A stretch of DNA of 62,374 nucleotides from Terriglobales bacterium (GTDB lineage: Bacteria > Acidobacteriota > Terriglobia > Terriglobales > Acidobacteriaceae). Under the pieces are notes generated by a model. The model searched no databases. It was not told the DNA's origin and saw nothing but the letters and a program-made list of their open reading frames with translations. The translations under genes and the position numbers were made by a program. The DNA lies in assembly GCA_035567895.1 (NCBI GenBank), contig DATMPC010000111.1, positions 1-62,374 of the forward strand. The letters run 5' to 3'. This document shows positions 51,815-62,045 of the stretch, piece by piece (positions within the stretch are counted from its first letter, which is position 1; every line of letters begins with the position of its first letter).

Positions 51815-54460
51815 TTGGAGCGCGGACTCACACATCGTCTTGTCTTTTTCTTGCTGCTCACGTTGAGCGTGGCTCCGTTCTCAACAGCGCAGAACGGGGA
51901 GGGTTCTCCTCCTTCCAAAGCAACTCCTGACGTGCCGCGACTTCCCGATGAATGTAAGTCTGTCGATCGCGCGTCCGCAGAAATCCTTCAAAGGCTCGCT
52001 GTGCAGCCTGACGCAGCGCTCTATCGCCAGCTTGGAATGGAATTTGGGCGAGGTGGCGACTATAAGTGTGCCCTAGCCTCCTTTGAGGCGGCGGTAGCTG
52101 TCGAACCCGCGGCGGTCGGGGCCTACTACGATCTCGCCTTGGCGCTCATTCAGAGCCAGCAGCCTCAGCGGGCCGTTCAGGAGTTGCGAACTGTTATCCA
52201 GCAGCAACCAAACTCGTTTGCCGCTCACAACGCACTGGGGCTAGCGCTGCAGGATTTGCGCAACCCTGAGGCGGCCGGGCAGGAATTCAAGAACGCAATC
52301 GCCATCAATCCGCGCTTTGCGCTCGCTTACTACGATCTGGCCCAATTATTAGCCTCGCAAGGAAGCTACAAGGCGGCGACGTATTACATTGAGCAGGGAC
52401 TTGCTGCTTCGCCCGCTACGCAATTGTCGTTGCAGATGAAAACAACGCTCGCCGTGGCGCGTGCTCAACTCGGCGACTACGCTGGGGCTATTCCTCTCCT
52501 TCAGGAGGTCGTGGCTGCGAGCCCAAACTCACCAGATCTGCACTACGATCTTGGCACCGCTTACGCTCATCGCGAGAACTACCGCGAGGCAGTGAAGGAA
52601 TACAAAGAAGTCCTGCGGCTCGATCCTAACCGCGCAGACACTCAACTTCTGCTCGCGAAGGCGTTCTTGAATCAGAGCGCGGTTGAGGAGGCGATTCCCT
52701 ATCTTCAGGAGTACACACGTCGCAATCCAACGAACCTTGAGGGACTCGAAATACTTGGTGACGCGCTGAAAGATTCCAGCCATCCCGACGACGCGATTGC
52801 CGTATTGAATCGCGTTCTCCAGGCGAATCCTTCGAGCTACAAGGCTCACTACGATCTGGGAGTTGTTCTGGGGCGCGCTGGCCGCATAGACGAGGGTATT
52901 CGCGAACTGCAAACGGCAGTGAAGCTCAAGCCGGATAGCTCGGAGGCGCGATACCAGCTCGCCCGCCTGCTGGCACGGAACAAGCAGGAGGCGGCGGCGA
53001 AGGAGCAGTTTGCCGCCTTCGAACAAATCAAGCAGAAAGAGGAACGGCAGACTAAGGCCGCCTTTCTCAGCAATCAGGCGAATGATTCGCTCAAGCAGGG
53101 ACGTGTAAAAGAAGCAGTTGAGGGCTATCGCAAAGCCGTATCGCTCGATTCGAACGACGCCAAGCTGCACTACAACCTCGCCGTTGCTCTTTCCCAAATT
53201 GGAGATGAGACGGCAGAGCAGCTCGAACTTCGACAGGCGATATTCCTCGATCCCAAGTTTGCTCCGGCCCACAATCAACTCGGCTCGCTGATGATGTCGA
53301 AGGGACGATTCTCCGATGCCGAGCGTGAATTCACCACAGCACTCGACATCGATCCTCAGTCGGCCGAGGCGCTCAACAATTTAGGCACAGCGCTTGGGCG
53401 GCAAGGGAGGAACGAAGAGGCCGAGCGGCTGTTTCGACGAGCGATCGATATCGATCCTGAATCTCCGTTGGGCTATGTGAATCTCGGACTCACGCTTGCT
53501 TCGGCAGGTAAGTACAGCGATGCCGAACAGCAATTCCGAACTGCTCTGCAACTTCAACCTGACAACATGAACGCGCTCACTGCTCTCGGCATGTTCCAGG
53601 GGAAGACTGGGCGTCACGCCGAGTCGGTAGAAACCTTTCGAAAATTAGCCGCAGTCAATTCTTCCTCTCCCGATGCCCACATCAATCTGGGCATCGCATT
53701 GGGCGATGTCAACGACCTTGAGGGTGCGTTAGCGGAATTCTCGGCGGCCGCTCGTCTGGCTCCGAGTTCCGCGATGGCCCACTACAACCGCGGCAGGGTC
53801 CTCTACGCACTTCATCGGAATGAGGAGGCTCGCAGGGCACTCGAGACGGCCGCAAAACTCTCGCCTAACTACATTGATGCCCTGCTCTTGCTGGGAGTCA
53901 TCGAGCACTCCTCGCCGTATGCTACCCAACTTTTTCAGCGTGTAGTCGATCTCGATCCCTACAATGCTCAGGCGCGCTTTTACCTTGGTCGCAATCTGCT
54001 TCAGGAGGGCAAGAAAGACGAAGCGATTGCACAGTGGAAGAAGGCAGTCGAGAGCGATCCGGACAATCTCTCTGCGTTGTCGAGCCTTACCCGCGTGCTC
54101 GGTCAGACGCAAAGTCCCGAATCGGGAGCTTATGCGGTCCGCCTCCAGACACTGCAGGAAAAGCACGAGACTACTGAGCGGGTGAAAGAACTCAACAACT
54201 TCGCTCTGCGCTCCGCAGAAGAACTGCGGTGGGACCGGGCAGTGGCCCAATTGCAGGAGGCCATCACTTTGTGCGGGCACTGTGTCCAGCTCGGCGTCCT
54301 GCGGAAAAACATGGGCCTAATCTATGCTCGTAAAGGTGATGCAGAACACGCACGGCAGGAACTCCAGATGGCGCTGAAACTGCTGCCCAATGGACCGGAT
54401 TTGATCGCTACAGAACAGGCCCTGCAGCAGCTCCGGCAATCCTCACCTTCTGCGCACTGA
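51815..54460 (+). CDS. Secreted multi-TPR protein
   Basis: The protein has 881 residues from a TTG; an N-terminal signal segment (LVFFLLLTLSVAPFSTA) precedes about 20 tetratricopeptide units that run nearly to the C-terminus, for example SPDLHYDLGTAYAHRENYRE, AEALNNLGTALGRQGRNEEA and SPLGYVNLGLTLASAGKYSD. TPRs bind other proteins or glycans. Placed directly after an Oar-like TonB receptor and before a CRTAC1 protein, it may be a surface or periplasmic partner of the receptor. There is no lipobox. Confidence 0.88.
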   Translation: MERGLTHRLVFFLLLTLSVAPFSTAQNGEGSPPSKATPDVPRLPDECKSVDRASAEILQRLAVQPDAALYRQLGMEFGRGGDYKCALASFEAAVAVEPAAVGAYYDLALALIQSQQPQRAVQELRTVIQQQPNSFAAHNALGLALQDLRNPEAAGQEFKNAIAINPRFALAYYDLAQLLASQGSYKAATYYIEQGLAASPATQLSLQMKTTLAVARAQLGDYAGAIPLLQEVVAASPNSPDLHYDLGTAYAHRENYREAVKEYKEVLRLDPNRADTQLLLAKAFLNQSAVEEAIPYLQEYTRRNPTNLEGLEILGDALKDSSHPDDAIAVLNRVLQANPSSYKAHYDLGVVLGRAGRIDEGIRELQTAVKLKPDSSEARYQLARLLARNKQEAAAKEQFAAFEQIKQKEERQTKAAFLSNQANDSLKQGRVKEAVEGYRKAVSLDSNDAKLHYNLAVALSQIGDETAEQLELRQAIFLDPKFAPAHNQLGSLMMSKGRFSDAEREFTTALDIDPQSAEALNNLGTALGRQGRNEEAERLFRRAIDIDPESPLGYVNLGLTLASAGKYSDAEQQFRTALQLQPDNMNALTALGMFQGKTGRHAESVETFRKLAAVNSSSPDAHINLGIALGDVNDLEGALAEFSAAARLAPSSAMAHYNRGRVLYALHRNEEARRALETAAKLSPNYIDALLLLGVIEHSSPYATQLFQRVVDLDPYNAQARFYLGRNLLQEGKKDEAIAQWKKAVESDPDNLSALSSLTRVLGQTQSPESGAYAVRLQTLQEKHETTERVKELNNFALRSAEELRWDRAVAQLQEAITLCGHCVQLGVLRKNMGLIYARKGDAEHARQELQMALKLLPNGPDLIATEQALQQLRQSSPSAH

Positions 54461-54489
54461 TTGCCGATCAATCGCACCTCTGGTTGTCG

Positions 54490-56202
54490 TTAAGGACCTG
54501 TTCCACGGGAGGGTTCGTCGATTTTCAGAATCCGATCGCCTCGAACGTGCTCCAGCTTTTGCACAATCCCACTCGGCCACTTGATTTCGATGCTCTCGGC
54601 CTCGCTGGCTGAACCCAGTCCGAAGTGCACGCGCTTGTCGCTGGAAGAGAGATAGCTGCTGGCGGTACTTACAATCGCGAACTGCGGGCCTGCTTTCGTG
54701 ACAAGTTTCACTTCGGCACCGATCGCGTCGCGATTGCTTGTATGGCCAACAAGTTCGAGCATCAACCAATGGTTTTGCGGAGCCGTTGTGTTCAGGAGAA
54801 TGTGTACTGGGCCGTCGTTCGTCGTCACGACCGCGTCCACGCGACCATCATTGTTAATGTCGCCGATGGCCATACCGCGTCCGACCCAAGGCTCCTGCAA
54901 CGCAGGTCCGGAGAGTACCGAGACGTCTTCAAAGCCCTGCCCAGTGTTGCGAGCGAGTAGCATCGGCTCGCGATAATGAAGGTTGGGATAGGACAATTCA
55001 ATTGTGTCCAAATCATGTCCCTGAGCTACTAGAAGGTCCTTCCAGCCATCGTTGTCATAATCGAGGAAGCGCACTCCCCATCCCGAGTGGAGTGCCGTCA
55101 TATGTCCGATTCCCGAACTGAGACTCGCATAGGCAAAGGTGGAGTCGCCTCTGTTTTGATAGAGCGCATACCGCTGGTTGGCAAGATCGGTGACGACGAG
55201 ATCCGGGAATCCATCGTTGTTGTAGTCCGCGAAATCGACGCCCATGCCGGCATACGTATGACCGTCTCCGTCGACCGCTGCCTCCGACAACAATCCGACT
55301 TCTTCGAAGGTGCCATCCCCCTTATTGCGATAAAGGAATTCACGCATGGAATCGTTGGCGACAAAGAGATCGATATGTCCATCGCGGTCGTAATCGGCCA
55401 AAGCAATGCCCAGCCCCTTGCCCTCCTTGGAGATTCCGCTCTTCCCTGAAACCTCGGTGAAGTGACCGTTGCCATCGTTGTGGTAAACCAATGGAGCAAT
55501 CGCGTGGAACACGTCTGGCTGGCAGTACGCACGATATCCTTCCTTCCTCTCACCGCACCAGATATCTGCAAAATCCCATTCGACATAGCGCAACACCACC
55601 AGATCGAGCCGGCCATCGTTGTCCAGATCCACCCACGCGGCGCTTGTAGACCAGCCCCTGCCACGAACTCCGGCCTTCTCCGTAACATCCGTAAACGTGC
55701 CGTTGCCGTTGTTGTGATAAAGCCGATTGCCGCCATAGGCAGTAACAAACAAGTCTTCGTAACCGTCGTTGTCGTAGTCGCCGACCGCGACTCCCATCCC
55801 GTAGCCCGCGCCTTGCAGACCAGCTCTCTCGGTTACGTCTTCGAACTTGCCGTCTGCCTTCTGGTGATACAAACGATTCCAGTATTTCGGACCTGTCTTC
55901 TGCGGAATTTCGCCCTTGGGCGTGGGATCTGTTAACGGCGCACCGTTGACAAAAAAGAGATCGAGGCGGCCATCGTTGTCATAGTCGAAGAGGGCCCCAC
56001 CCGCGCCCATCGTCTCAAGCAAGTATTTCTTGGACGTGTGCGACGCCAGGTATTCGAAGTTCACACCACTTGATCGGGTCACATCGACGAAATTGCCAGT
56101 GATTCGGTCTTTAGTGGGTGGGACCGTCTGCTTTGTGGTTTGAGCGCTCCCCCACCCGCCGAGGAGCACGCAAAAGACTAGTGCTTTTTTGAAATGAATC
56201 AC
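54490..56202 (-). CDS. CRTAC1/ASPIC-UnbV family FG-GAP protein
   Basis: The protein has 570 residues from a GTG overlapping the upstream stop by 4 bp. A signal peptide is followed by seven or so FG-GAP (VCBS-like) calcium-loop repeats: DYDNDGRLDLFFVNG, DYDNDGYEDLFV, DLDNDGRLDLVV, DYDRDGHIDLFV and DYNNDGFPDLVV. A C-terminal ASPIC/UnbV domain (~490-560, NRDAIGAEVKLVTKAG) completes it. The fold is an integrin-like propeller with an adhesion or ligand-binding role. It is convergent with the TPR gene, 29 bp apart, and co-transcribed with the gene at 56199-58337. Confidence 0.9.
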   Translation of the reverse strand: MIHFKKALVFCVLLGGWGSAQTTKQTVPPTKDRITGNFVDVTRSSGVNFEYLASHTSKKYLLETMGAGGALFDYDNDGRLDLFFVNGAPLTDPTPKGEIPQKTGPKYWNRLYHQKADGKFEDVTERAGLQGAGYGMGVAVGDYDNDGYEDLFVTAYGGNRLYHNNGNGTFTDVTEKAGVRGRGWSTSAAWVDLDNDGRLDLVVLRYVEWDFADIWCGERKEGYRAYCQPDVFHAIAPLVYHNDGNGHFTEVSGKSGISKEGKGLGIALADYDRDGHIDLFVANDSMREFLYRNKGDGTFEEVGLLSEAAVDGDGHTYAGMGVDFADYNNDGFPDLVVTDLANQRYALYQNRGDSTFAYASLSSGIGHMTALHSGWGVRFLDYDNDGWKDLLVAQGHDLDTIELSYPNLHYREPMLLARNTGQGFEDVSVLSGPALQEPWVGRGMAIGDINNDGRVDAVVTTNDGPVHILLNTTAPQNHWLMLELVGHTSNRDAIGAEVKLVTKAGPQFAIVSTASSYLSSSDKRVHFGLGSASEAESIEIKWPSGIVQKLEHVRGDRILKIDEPSRGTGP

Positions 56203-58337
56203 GACGCGCGGTGACTACCGTTTTCTCGCCATCCTGGCAACAAAGCGTTCGCGCGGTAGTTCGATTCGTTGTAGTGTGGATTGCGGCTCGGCGCGTAAAT
56301 CCGCTTTCCCGTAAAGGGATGGTCCTGAGTGTAAATCCACACGCTGTTCTGATCCCAGAGAATGACTTCATCCCGCGCGCCGCCGCTCAGGTCGGCGACG
56401 GCAGCGCACAGATCGGGATGCCCGTCATCCGGGAACATCACAATCCGCTGCATCTGCGCATCAATCATTCCACCTTCCCGAACGTTACCTGAGAGTAGAA
56501 CAAAGTCCTGCCCATCGCCACGCCAGTTGACTGGGAGCATTGAGCTGGCTGAGTGAATGGGTTCATCCTGGAGCAGAATGTTTCCGTCATGGTCGAACAA
56601 AGTCACGATCCCTGGATTTTTCCAGAAATTTACAGTCATGTATTGCAGGCCGGGCAGATCGGGACGGAACTTGCCGATCGTTCCGCTTTGCGCGTGACCG
56701 ACTCGCACATGATTGAGAATGGCACCCCGTTTATCGAAGATGACGAGACCTTCGTCGCTGCCACTCACATAGGCACGTGGCTCCGCATTCGCATCGCCGC
56801 TCAGATTGCCCATGAATACTGCATCGGCGTGATCCTGTAGCTCTTCATCATGGCTCCAGAGCTGGCGGCCGTTGTGGTCCCACAGCGAATATCCGATCAG
56901 GAGCTCATCGAGACCGTCGCCATCTACGTCGAACGGATATGGGAAATGTCCGGTTTGTCCTTTTCCGCGCCATATGAGTTCTAAATTGTTGTTGAAGATC
57001 CAAAAACTCTTGTAACGATCCTTTACCAGGATGTCGTGCCGCCCCTTGTTGCCTGAGACGTTCAGGAGCGCGATCGAATCGCCATTTTCAAATTGATAAG
57101 GCGCACGGGCGCCGCTCGCAGCAGGCTCTTCTGCGGGCATCCATGCCCAGCGTTTTACCTTTCCCGTTTTTCCTTCAAGGATCTGCAGCTTGAAATCGCG
57201 GACTGTGATTACTTCGTTCTGTCCATCTCCATCGACGTCGTGAATCTGCAGTGGCAAATCGTTGGTGAGAAGAATGTTGCGAGGATCGGGACGTCCAGAC
57301 TGCCACAGAATCTTGCCGTCGAGTGTGACAGCAGTGAGACAGCTGATTTGATCGTGCGCATCGCCTTGCACTCGCGGGACGTTCTGAGCGATTAGGATGT
57401 CGACTTGACCGTCGCCGTCCAGATCGCCGAACCGAGCGCTGCGGCCCGCTCCGAATCGTGGAGTTGAGAATTTCTTCCACAACTTCGGCTGAGGATTTTC
57501 TCTTCGCAGTCGTTCTGTTTCCGTATCGCGGGTGCGGATTTGGTTTGCGAGTTTGGTCTTCGCCTCTGGAGAGGCACTTACGCGGAAGTCTTGAAAGCGG
57601 GCGGGAATATTCGCCGTGATCCCTGCTTTGCCCTTCGTAAGCTCCTCGTCGGTCGCCGCAAGAACCTTCTGACCGTCGACGTAAGCCCTGATGTTCCGGC
57701 CGACGTTCTCGATTTTTAGTACGTAATACCTCTTCGAATCATATGAGAAGTCGCTCCGGCCCAATTCGCGCCACTCGGCAACACGGAGTTTTTTCTCAAG
57801 AGGCTGGCGCACGACCAAGCGGACAGAATTTCCGCCAGAAAGAGCAAACAAGTAGTAATGCCGATTCGTGTGATACCGGAAAACAACTCCAGCCGTCTCC
57901 ATCAATGAAAGTGGCTTAACTCTCACTTCCACCGTGTAGTCGCTCCACTCCGGATCGCCGGTGACGAAGATGGGATTCATCTGCGCAGCTTGTTCGTTGA
58001 CGAGATGCTGTTCCAAATAGGGATTTCCATCTTCGTCTCCTGTAACCCAGGCGTCTAGATGGCAAATAGCATTTGCCCAGGGACCGAGAGGAACACCGCG
58101 ATTAGAAAGGTAGTGATATTCCTGAATTGCTCCGTTCAGTTGTCCGACAGGACGGGTTAACCAGCCTGGGGGAAAGCTGGAGAAATCGTCGCGAAACAGA
58201 TCGCTTCCGTAATTCGCCGAGCTCTGCGCAGCATCGACAACCGATTTTTGAGACGCGGTCTGAGCAGCTACCAAGGCTTCTGACCACGCCGCTCCTGCTG
58301 CCGCGGAGCTCACTTTCAAGAACGTTCTTCGATCCAT
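56199..58337 (-). CDS. Tat-exported LamG/DUF1080-like plus FG-GAP propeller protein
   Basis: The protein has 712 residues from ATG 58337. A twin-arginine signal (MDRRTFLKVSSAAAGAAW) is followed by a jelly-roll module (~40-240: RDDFSSFPPGW, GVVFRYHTNRHYYLFAL, FQDFRVSAS) as in DUF1080/LamG sugar-binding domains. A propeller region then has ARFGDLDGDGQVDILIAQ, IHDVDGDGQNEVI and FDVDGDGLDELLIGY. It resembles rhamnogalacturonan-lyase-like propellers, but lytic residues cannot be assigned. It has a 4-bp GTGA overlap with the CRTAC1 gene; the divergent glycosidase-like gene starts 132 bp away. Confidence 0.82.
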   Translation of the reverse strand: MDRRTFLKVSSAAAGAAWSEALVAAQTASQKSVVDAAQSSANYGSDLFRDDFSSFPPGWLTRPVGQLNGAIQEYHYLSNRGVPLGPWANAICHLDAWVTGDEDGNPYLEQHLVNEQAAQMNPIFVTGDPEWSDYTVEVRVKPLSLMETAGVVFRYHTNRHYYLFALSGGNSVRLVVRQPLEKKLRVAEWRELGRSDFSYDSKRYYVLKIENVGRNIRAYVDGQKVLAATDEELTKGKAGITANIPARFQDFRVSASPEAKTKLANQIRTRDTETERLRRENPQPKLWKKFSTPRFGAGRSARFGDLDGDGQVDILIAQNVPRVQGDAHDQISCLTAVTLDGKILWQSGRPDPRNILLTNDLPLQIHDVDGDGQNEVITVRDFKLQILEGKTGKVKRWAWMPAEEPAASGARAPYQFENGDSIALLNVSGNKGRHDILVKDRYKSFWIFNNNLELIWRGKGQTGHFPYPFDVDGDGLDELLIGYSLWDHNGRQLWSHDEELQDHADAVFMGNLSGDANAEPRAYVSGSDEGLVIFDKRGAILNHVRVGHAQSGTIGKFRPDLPGLQYMTVNFWKNPGIVTLFDHDGNILLQDEPIHSASSMLPVNWRGDGQDFVLLSGNVREGGMIDAQMQRIVMFPDDGHPDLCAAVADLSGGARDEVILWDQNSVWIYTQDHPFTGKRIYAPSRNPHYNESNYRANALLPGWRENGSHRAS

Positions 58338-58468
58338 GAGGCAGCCAGTATAACGACGCAACAGCTTTCTGCTTCCTGATATTCTCGTGCGGGCCAGGAC
58401 GTCGAGCTTGCATTTCGATCAGTGAAATCGCGCTCTGCGCCCAACTCCAAGATTCGTGTTGCGAGAGT

Positions 58469-60733
58469 ATGCAAGAGGAAATCGGACAACTCAATCGACG
58501 ACACTTTCTGGTACTCAGTGGAGCTGCCGCGGCGGGGCTGGCTGGCTCTAATGTTTATTCACGAGCGCAGGATGTGGAGACATCCGGACCTTTAAGCAGC
58601 CGGCGCGCGCCTGAGAACCCGATCGTCCTGCGATCGACGGAGATGGAAGTTGTGCTCGACCGGCACGACGGTCTTCCGTATGAATACCGTCTTTTGCGCG
58701 GAAACCGCCGCATGCTCGGCGAGGATCTCGGCATGCCGATTGCCGTTACTTTCTATGACAAGTCCACCGGCACGATTAAGACCGTAAGCGCCTCGGTCCA
58801 AAAGTACTCTGAACTGAAAGATCATTCCGACCTGCTGTTTCAGGTCACAGATGGCTCCAATACTGCAATCACCTTCGTTCTTGCTTATCTACTCGACGCA
58901 GCTACGGTTCGTGTTGTTCTGTACGCCGTCCGCGAATCGGCCGGATACGAACTCATCGAGGTAGCTCTGCCGCGGCTTGCGACAGTTCGCGAAGAAGATG
59001 GACCAGCATGGCTCGCACATGGCGACGACGGTGGCTGGCTCGCCAATCTCAAAGACGCAACAGTTGGATCTCTGAAGGCGAACACCTTCTGGGGCAATGT
59101 CTCTGCCACTTTGCCGGTTGTGATGATCGGCAGCGATCGTTTGATCTGCGTACAGGAAACGACAGCGTTCATGGACGGCACGGCGCTCAGCGTAAGCGGC
59201 GAAGCCGGCAAGCGGAGAGCTGCTCTTGGCACCATTAAGGCTCATCGAGTAAACGGCACTCTCTGCTATGACATGAATACTGGGCCAGGAACTCCGCGGA
59301 ACTGCGGCAATAGGCAGACTCCGAATGTGCTGATTGACCAAGAGTCTTCCTGTCGTCTTGATTTCCTTAGTGCTCCTGACGATAAAGCTCCGCTCTCCTG
59401 GTTAGACGCCGCGAAAGTGGTTCGCAAGCGCATGCCACCGATCCCCAATCATCTTTATGACGACGCATTTGTGTATGGCATTCGCTGCGATGAGCCGAGC
59501 TATCCCAAGCCTTCCTCAACATTCGAGCAATGCGAACAGTTGATCCACCAGATCGCTGAACTAACCGACTACGCTCCGCAAATCGTTCATCTGTGGGGCT
59601 GGCAATATCGAGGGAAAGACACTGGCTATCCAGCAGTTGCTGAAGTCAATCAGCGCATCGGCGGCTACGACGGAATGATGAACTTGATGCAGAAGGCGAA
59701 GGCGTACAACTGCATTGCGACGCTCTCGGATAACTACGATGACGCCTACCGCAGCAGCCCGGAATGGGATACGAAGATCATCGCACGACGTCCCGATGGC
59801 GAGCTCTGGGAGAGCCGCAACTGGACAGGAGAAAATTCCTACATCATCGGTCTGGCCAAGTACATGGATGGTCCCGGAATGGAACGCGTCCGCTACACCT
59901 GCGAGCGTTACAAGTTGCCCAAGACAACGCACGTAGACGTGCTCTCGTATTTCTCCATTCGCAACGACTGGGACCGTGACCATCCGGCCAGCGGGATCAA
60001 GAATCTGCTTGCTCGGTACAAGATCCTCAGCGAGTTTGCCAAACGCGGAGTGGACGTTAGCTCCGAAGCTCTGCGTTACGCGTTCATCGGCAAGATCAGT
60101 TCATTCTGGTACATGACCGGACCTGGAACTTGCCCGTTCGGTGGCGCTCAGATTCCATTGCTGGCAACGATCTACCGCAAGAGCGCTGTCTGGGGCCAAT
60201 CCGGAAGAACCACGACGGCCGCGGAGCGGGTGATGAAGACATTGTTCTATAACGGATGTTCGCATGCGATCGTCCGCGCAGACATGAGTCTGAACGACGC
60301 TCTCGATACTTTTTATTTAGTCATGGTTCCATGGTTCCAACTACACGCTCGCAACATCGAGTCGTTCCGACGCGATGGAGAGCGGACTGTAATCAGTCTA
60401 GAGAACAACGCGATCATCGACATCGATTGGAGCGGGAAGACGTACACCGCGTCGTTGGACGGTTTCCCGATCTGCTCCGATGCAGGCACTTTCTGCCCGC
60501 TTGACGAGAACCGCATTGCGCTTTATTCGCTTTCTGCACGAGAGCTCTCGGCACAACTTCCAAGAGGATGGAGCGCGACTGAATTACGCGCAGCCAGGCT
60601 AACGGCAACTGGGCCAGAGGAATTCCATGTCAAAGTGGAAGGGACCCAGATTCGCGCAAGCGTTGAAGCGCGGCAGCCAGTGATCGTTTATAAAAATGAC
60701 GCTGTCCGGCGCAAGCGTTCGACATCAGCCTGA
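58469..60733 (+). CDS. Tat-exported putative glycoside hydrolase (GH101/DUF5696-like)
   Basis: The protein has 754 residues. A twin-arginine signal (NRRHFLVLSGAAAAGLAG) precedes a beta-sandwich domain (~40-320). A TIM-barrel-like region (~330-600) contains QIVHLWGWQYRGKDTGYPA, ATLSDNYDDAYRSS and THVDVLSYFSIRNDW, where Asp490 may be the nucleophile and Glu533 the acid/base by analogy with GH101. GH101 removes O-linked Gal-GalNAc from glycoproteins; the actual specificity here is unknown. The divergent position next to the propeller protein suggests a shared substrate. Confidence 0.6.
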   Translation: MQEEIGQLNRRHFLVLSGAAAAGLAGSNVYSRAQDVETSGPLSSRRAPENPIVLRSTEMEVVLDRHDGLPYEYRLLRGNRRMLGEDLGMPIAVTFYDKSTGTIKTVSASVQKYSELKDHSDLLFQVTDGSNTAITFVLAYLLDAATVRVVLYAVRESAGYELIEVALPRLATVREEDGPAWLAHGDDGGWLANLKDATVGSLKANTFWGNVSATLPVVMIGSDRLICVQETTAFMDGTALSVSGEAGKRRAALGTIKAHRVNGTLCYDMNTGPGTPRNCGNRQTPNVLIDQESSCRLDFLSAPDDKAPLSWLDAAKVVRKRMPPIPNHLYDDAFVYGIRCDEPSYPKPSSTFEQCEQLIHQIAELTDYAPQIVHLWGWQYRGKDTGYPAVAEVNQRIGGYDGMMNLMQKAKAYNCIATLSDNYDDAYRSSPEWDTKIIARRPDGELWESRNWTGENSYIIGLAKYMDGPGMERVRYTCERYKLPKTTHVDVLSYFSIRNDWDRDHPASGIKNLLARYKILSEFAKRGVDVSSEALRYAFIGKISSFWYMTGPGTCPFGGAQIPLLATIYRKSAVWGQSGRTTTAAERVMKTLFYNGCSHAIVRADMSLNDALDTFYLVMVPWFQLHARNIESFRRDGERTVISLENNAIIDIDWSGKTYTASLDGFPICSDAGTFCPLDENRIALYSLSARELSAQLPRGWSATELRAARLTATGPEEFHVKVEGTQIRASVEARQPVIVYKNDAVRRKRSTSA

Positions 60734-60831
60734 ATTGCTCTCAGGCCGATGTAGGCCTCCACCGCTAGCCGGACTAGTTACGCCATAACTGTCCTATTCT
60801 TATTGCCTCGAAGCGCAGCATGACTTTCCAC

Positions 60832-61944
60832 TTATCCTTCCTCATTCACCATCTGGATCAGCGCTTGAATGTAGCCGAAACAGTATGCAAATGCCTGGCG
60901 TCCATCTTGGTCGCCATCGATCTTGGGCACGTGGTCGGGCATCAGCATTCCGCCGTAGCCGACTTCCTCGTAAGTGCGAATCGCACGAAGGAAATTGACG
61001 TCGCCGTTGTCGGGAAAGGTCTCCTGAAAATTTAGGAAGCCGCCTTTGATGTTGCGAAAGTGAACGTTGAAGATTTTGCCTCGAGTACCGAAATAACGGA
61101 TGGCGTCGTATATCTCTTCACGTGGATTCTTCAGGCTCTCGCTCACCGTGCCCTGACAGAAATTCAGTCCATGGTAAGGACTGGGATTGAGCGAGATAAA
61201 TTTCTTTAAACCATCTACAGTGCTCAACACACGATGCACTCCGCGATATCCCGCGGGCTCCGGCATGGCGGGATCTTCCGGATGGCAGGCCATTCGAACT
61301 TTGTACTCTTCCGCAACCGGCATAACGCGTTTCAGAAAGTAATCGATCCGTTCCCACGATTCTTCCGCGCTCACGCGGCCTGCCTCGGTTAGCTGATCGC
61401 GGTCTGCGGCTTCTTCATATTTGAATGTCGAGTAGGTTCCGCCACCGCGTCCAGGAGTCGATTCCGTACGAACGACTCCAAGCATGGTAAGGTTGTACGT
61501 GAGCATGGGGAACCCCGCTCGTGCTGCATTGCGCATCTTTTCGCATACAGCGTCGATCTCGCGGTCTCGTTCCGGACTCTTGCCCATCATCACGTACCGG
61601 ATCTCTGACTTTGAAACATAGCTGGGGTGAATCAAGCGCAGCGCGTCGGCTTTTATGCCATAGGACTCGATGTGCTCGCGCTTTCGAGTAAGCGCCTCAA
61701 CCGACCAGTCGCCGCCTTTCTCCAACTCCGGCGGAAACCCGCAGATGTGATTCACGCCAAAGGCGGCCATCACCTTCAGGATGTCGTCGCTGTCACCGTG
61801 TTGTGTCCCCAGCTTGAGATTTGCTTTTCGCCGAGTGGAACTCTGAGAAGTTCTCGAGCCGAGATTCGACGCAGCGAACGAAGGTCTCACTGCCGCTGAT
61901 AGGGCATAGGCAGCCGAGTTAATGAAGAAGCTTCTGCGATTCAT
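60832..61944 (-). CDS. uxuA: Mannonate dehydratase-like protein with export signal
   Basis: The protein has 370 residues from ATG 61944, chosen because it begins a twin-arginine-like signal (MNRRSFFINSAAYALSAAV). The TIM-barrel UxuA motifs are all present: MACHPEDPAMPEP, HGLNFCQGTVSES, FNVHFRNIKGGFLNF and MLMPDHVPKIDGD, which supply the metal ligands (His, Cys, His, Asp). It should dehydrate D-mannonate to 2-keto-3-deoxygluconate. An export signal is unusual for this normally cytoplasmic enzyme. It is convergent with the putative glycosidase gene. Confidence 0.85.
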   Translation of the reverse strand: MNRRSFFINSAAYALSAAVRPSFAASNLGSRTSQSSTRRKANLKLGTQHGDSDDILKVMAAFGVNHICGFPPELEKGGDWSVEALTRKREHIESYGIKADALRLIHPSYVSKSEIRYVMMGKSPERDREIDAVCEKMRNAARAGFPMLTYNLTMLGVVRTESTPGRGGGTYSTFKYEEAADRDQLTEAGRVSAEESWERIDYFLKRVMPVAEEYKVRMACHPEDPAMPEPAGYRGVHRVLSTVDGLKKFISLNPSPYHGLNFCQGTVSESLKNPREEIYDAIRYFGTRGKIFNVHFRNIKGGFLNFQETFPDNGDVNFLRAIRTYEEVGYGGMLMPDHVPKIDGDQDGRQAFAYCFGYIQALIQMVNEEG

Positions 61945-62045
61945 GCGCGATAGTGTACTCAAGCCGTTAAGCAGAGATCAGCGACTGCCTGAACATTCCG
62001 AGATTTTCCCGAGTCCTGCACGATGAGATCGGGTTATGCTCGAAT

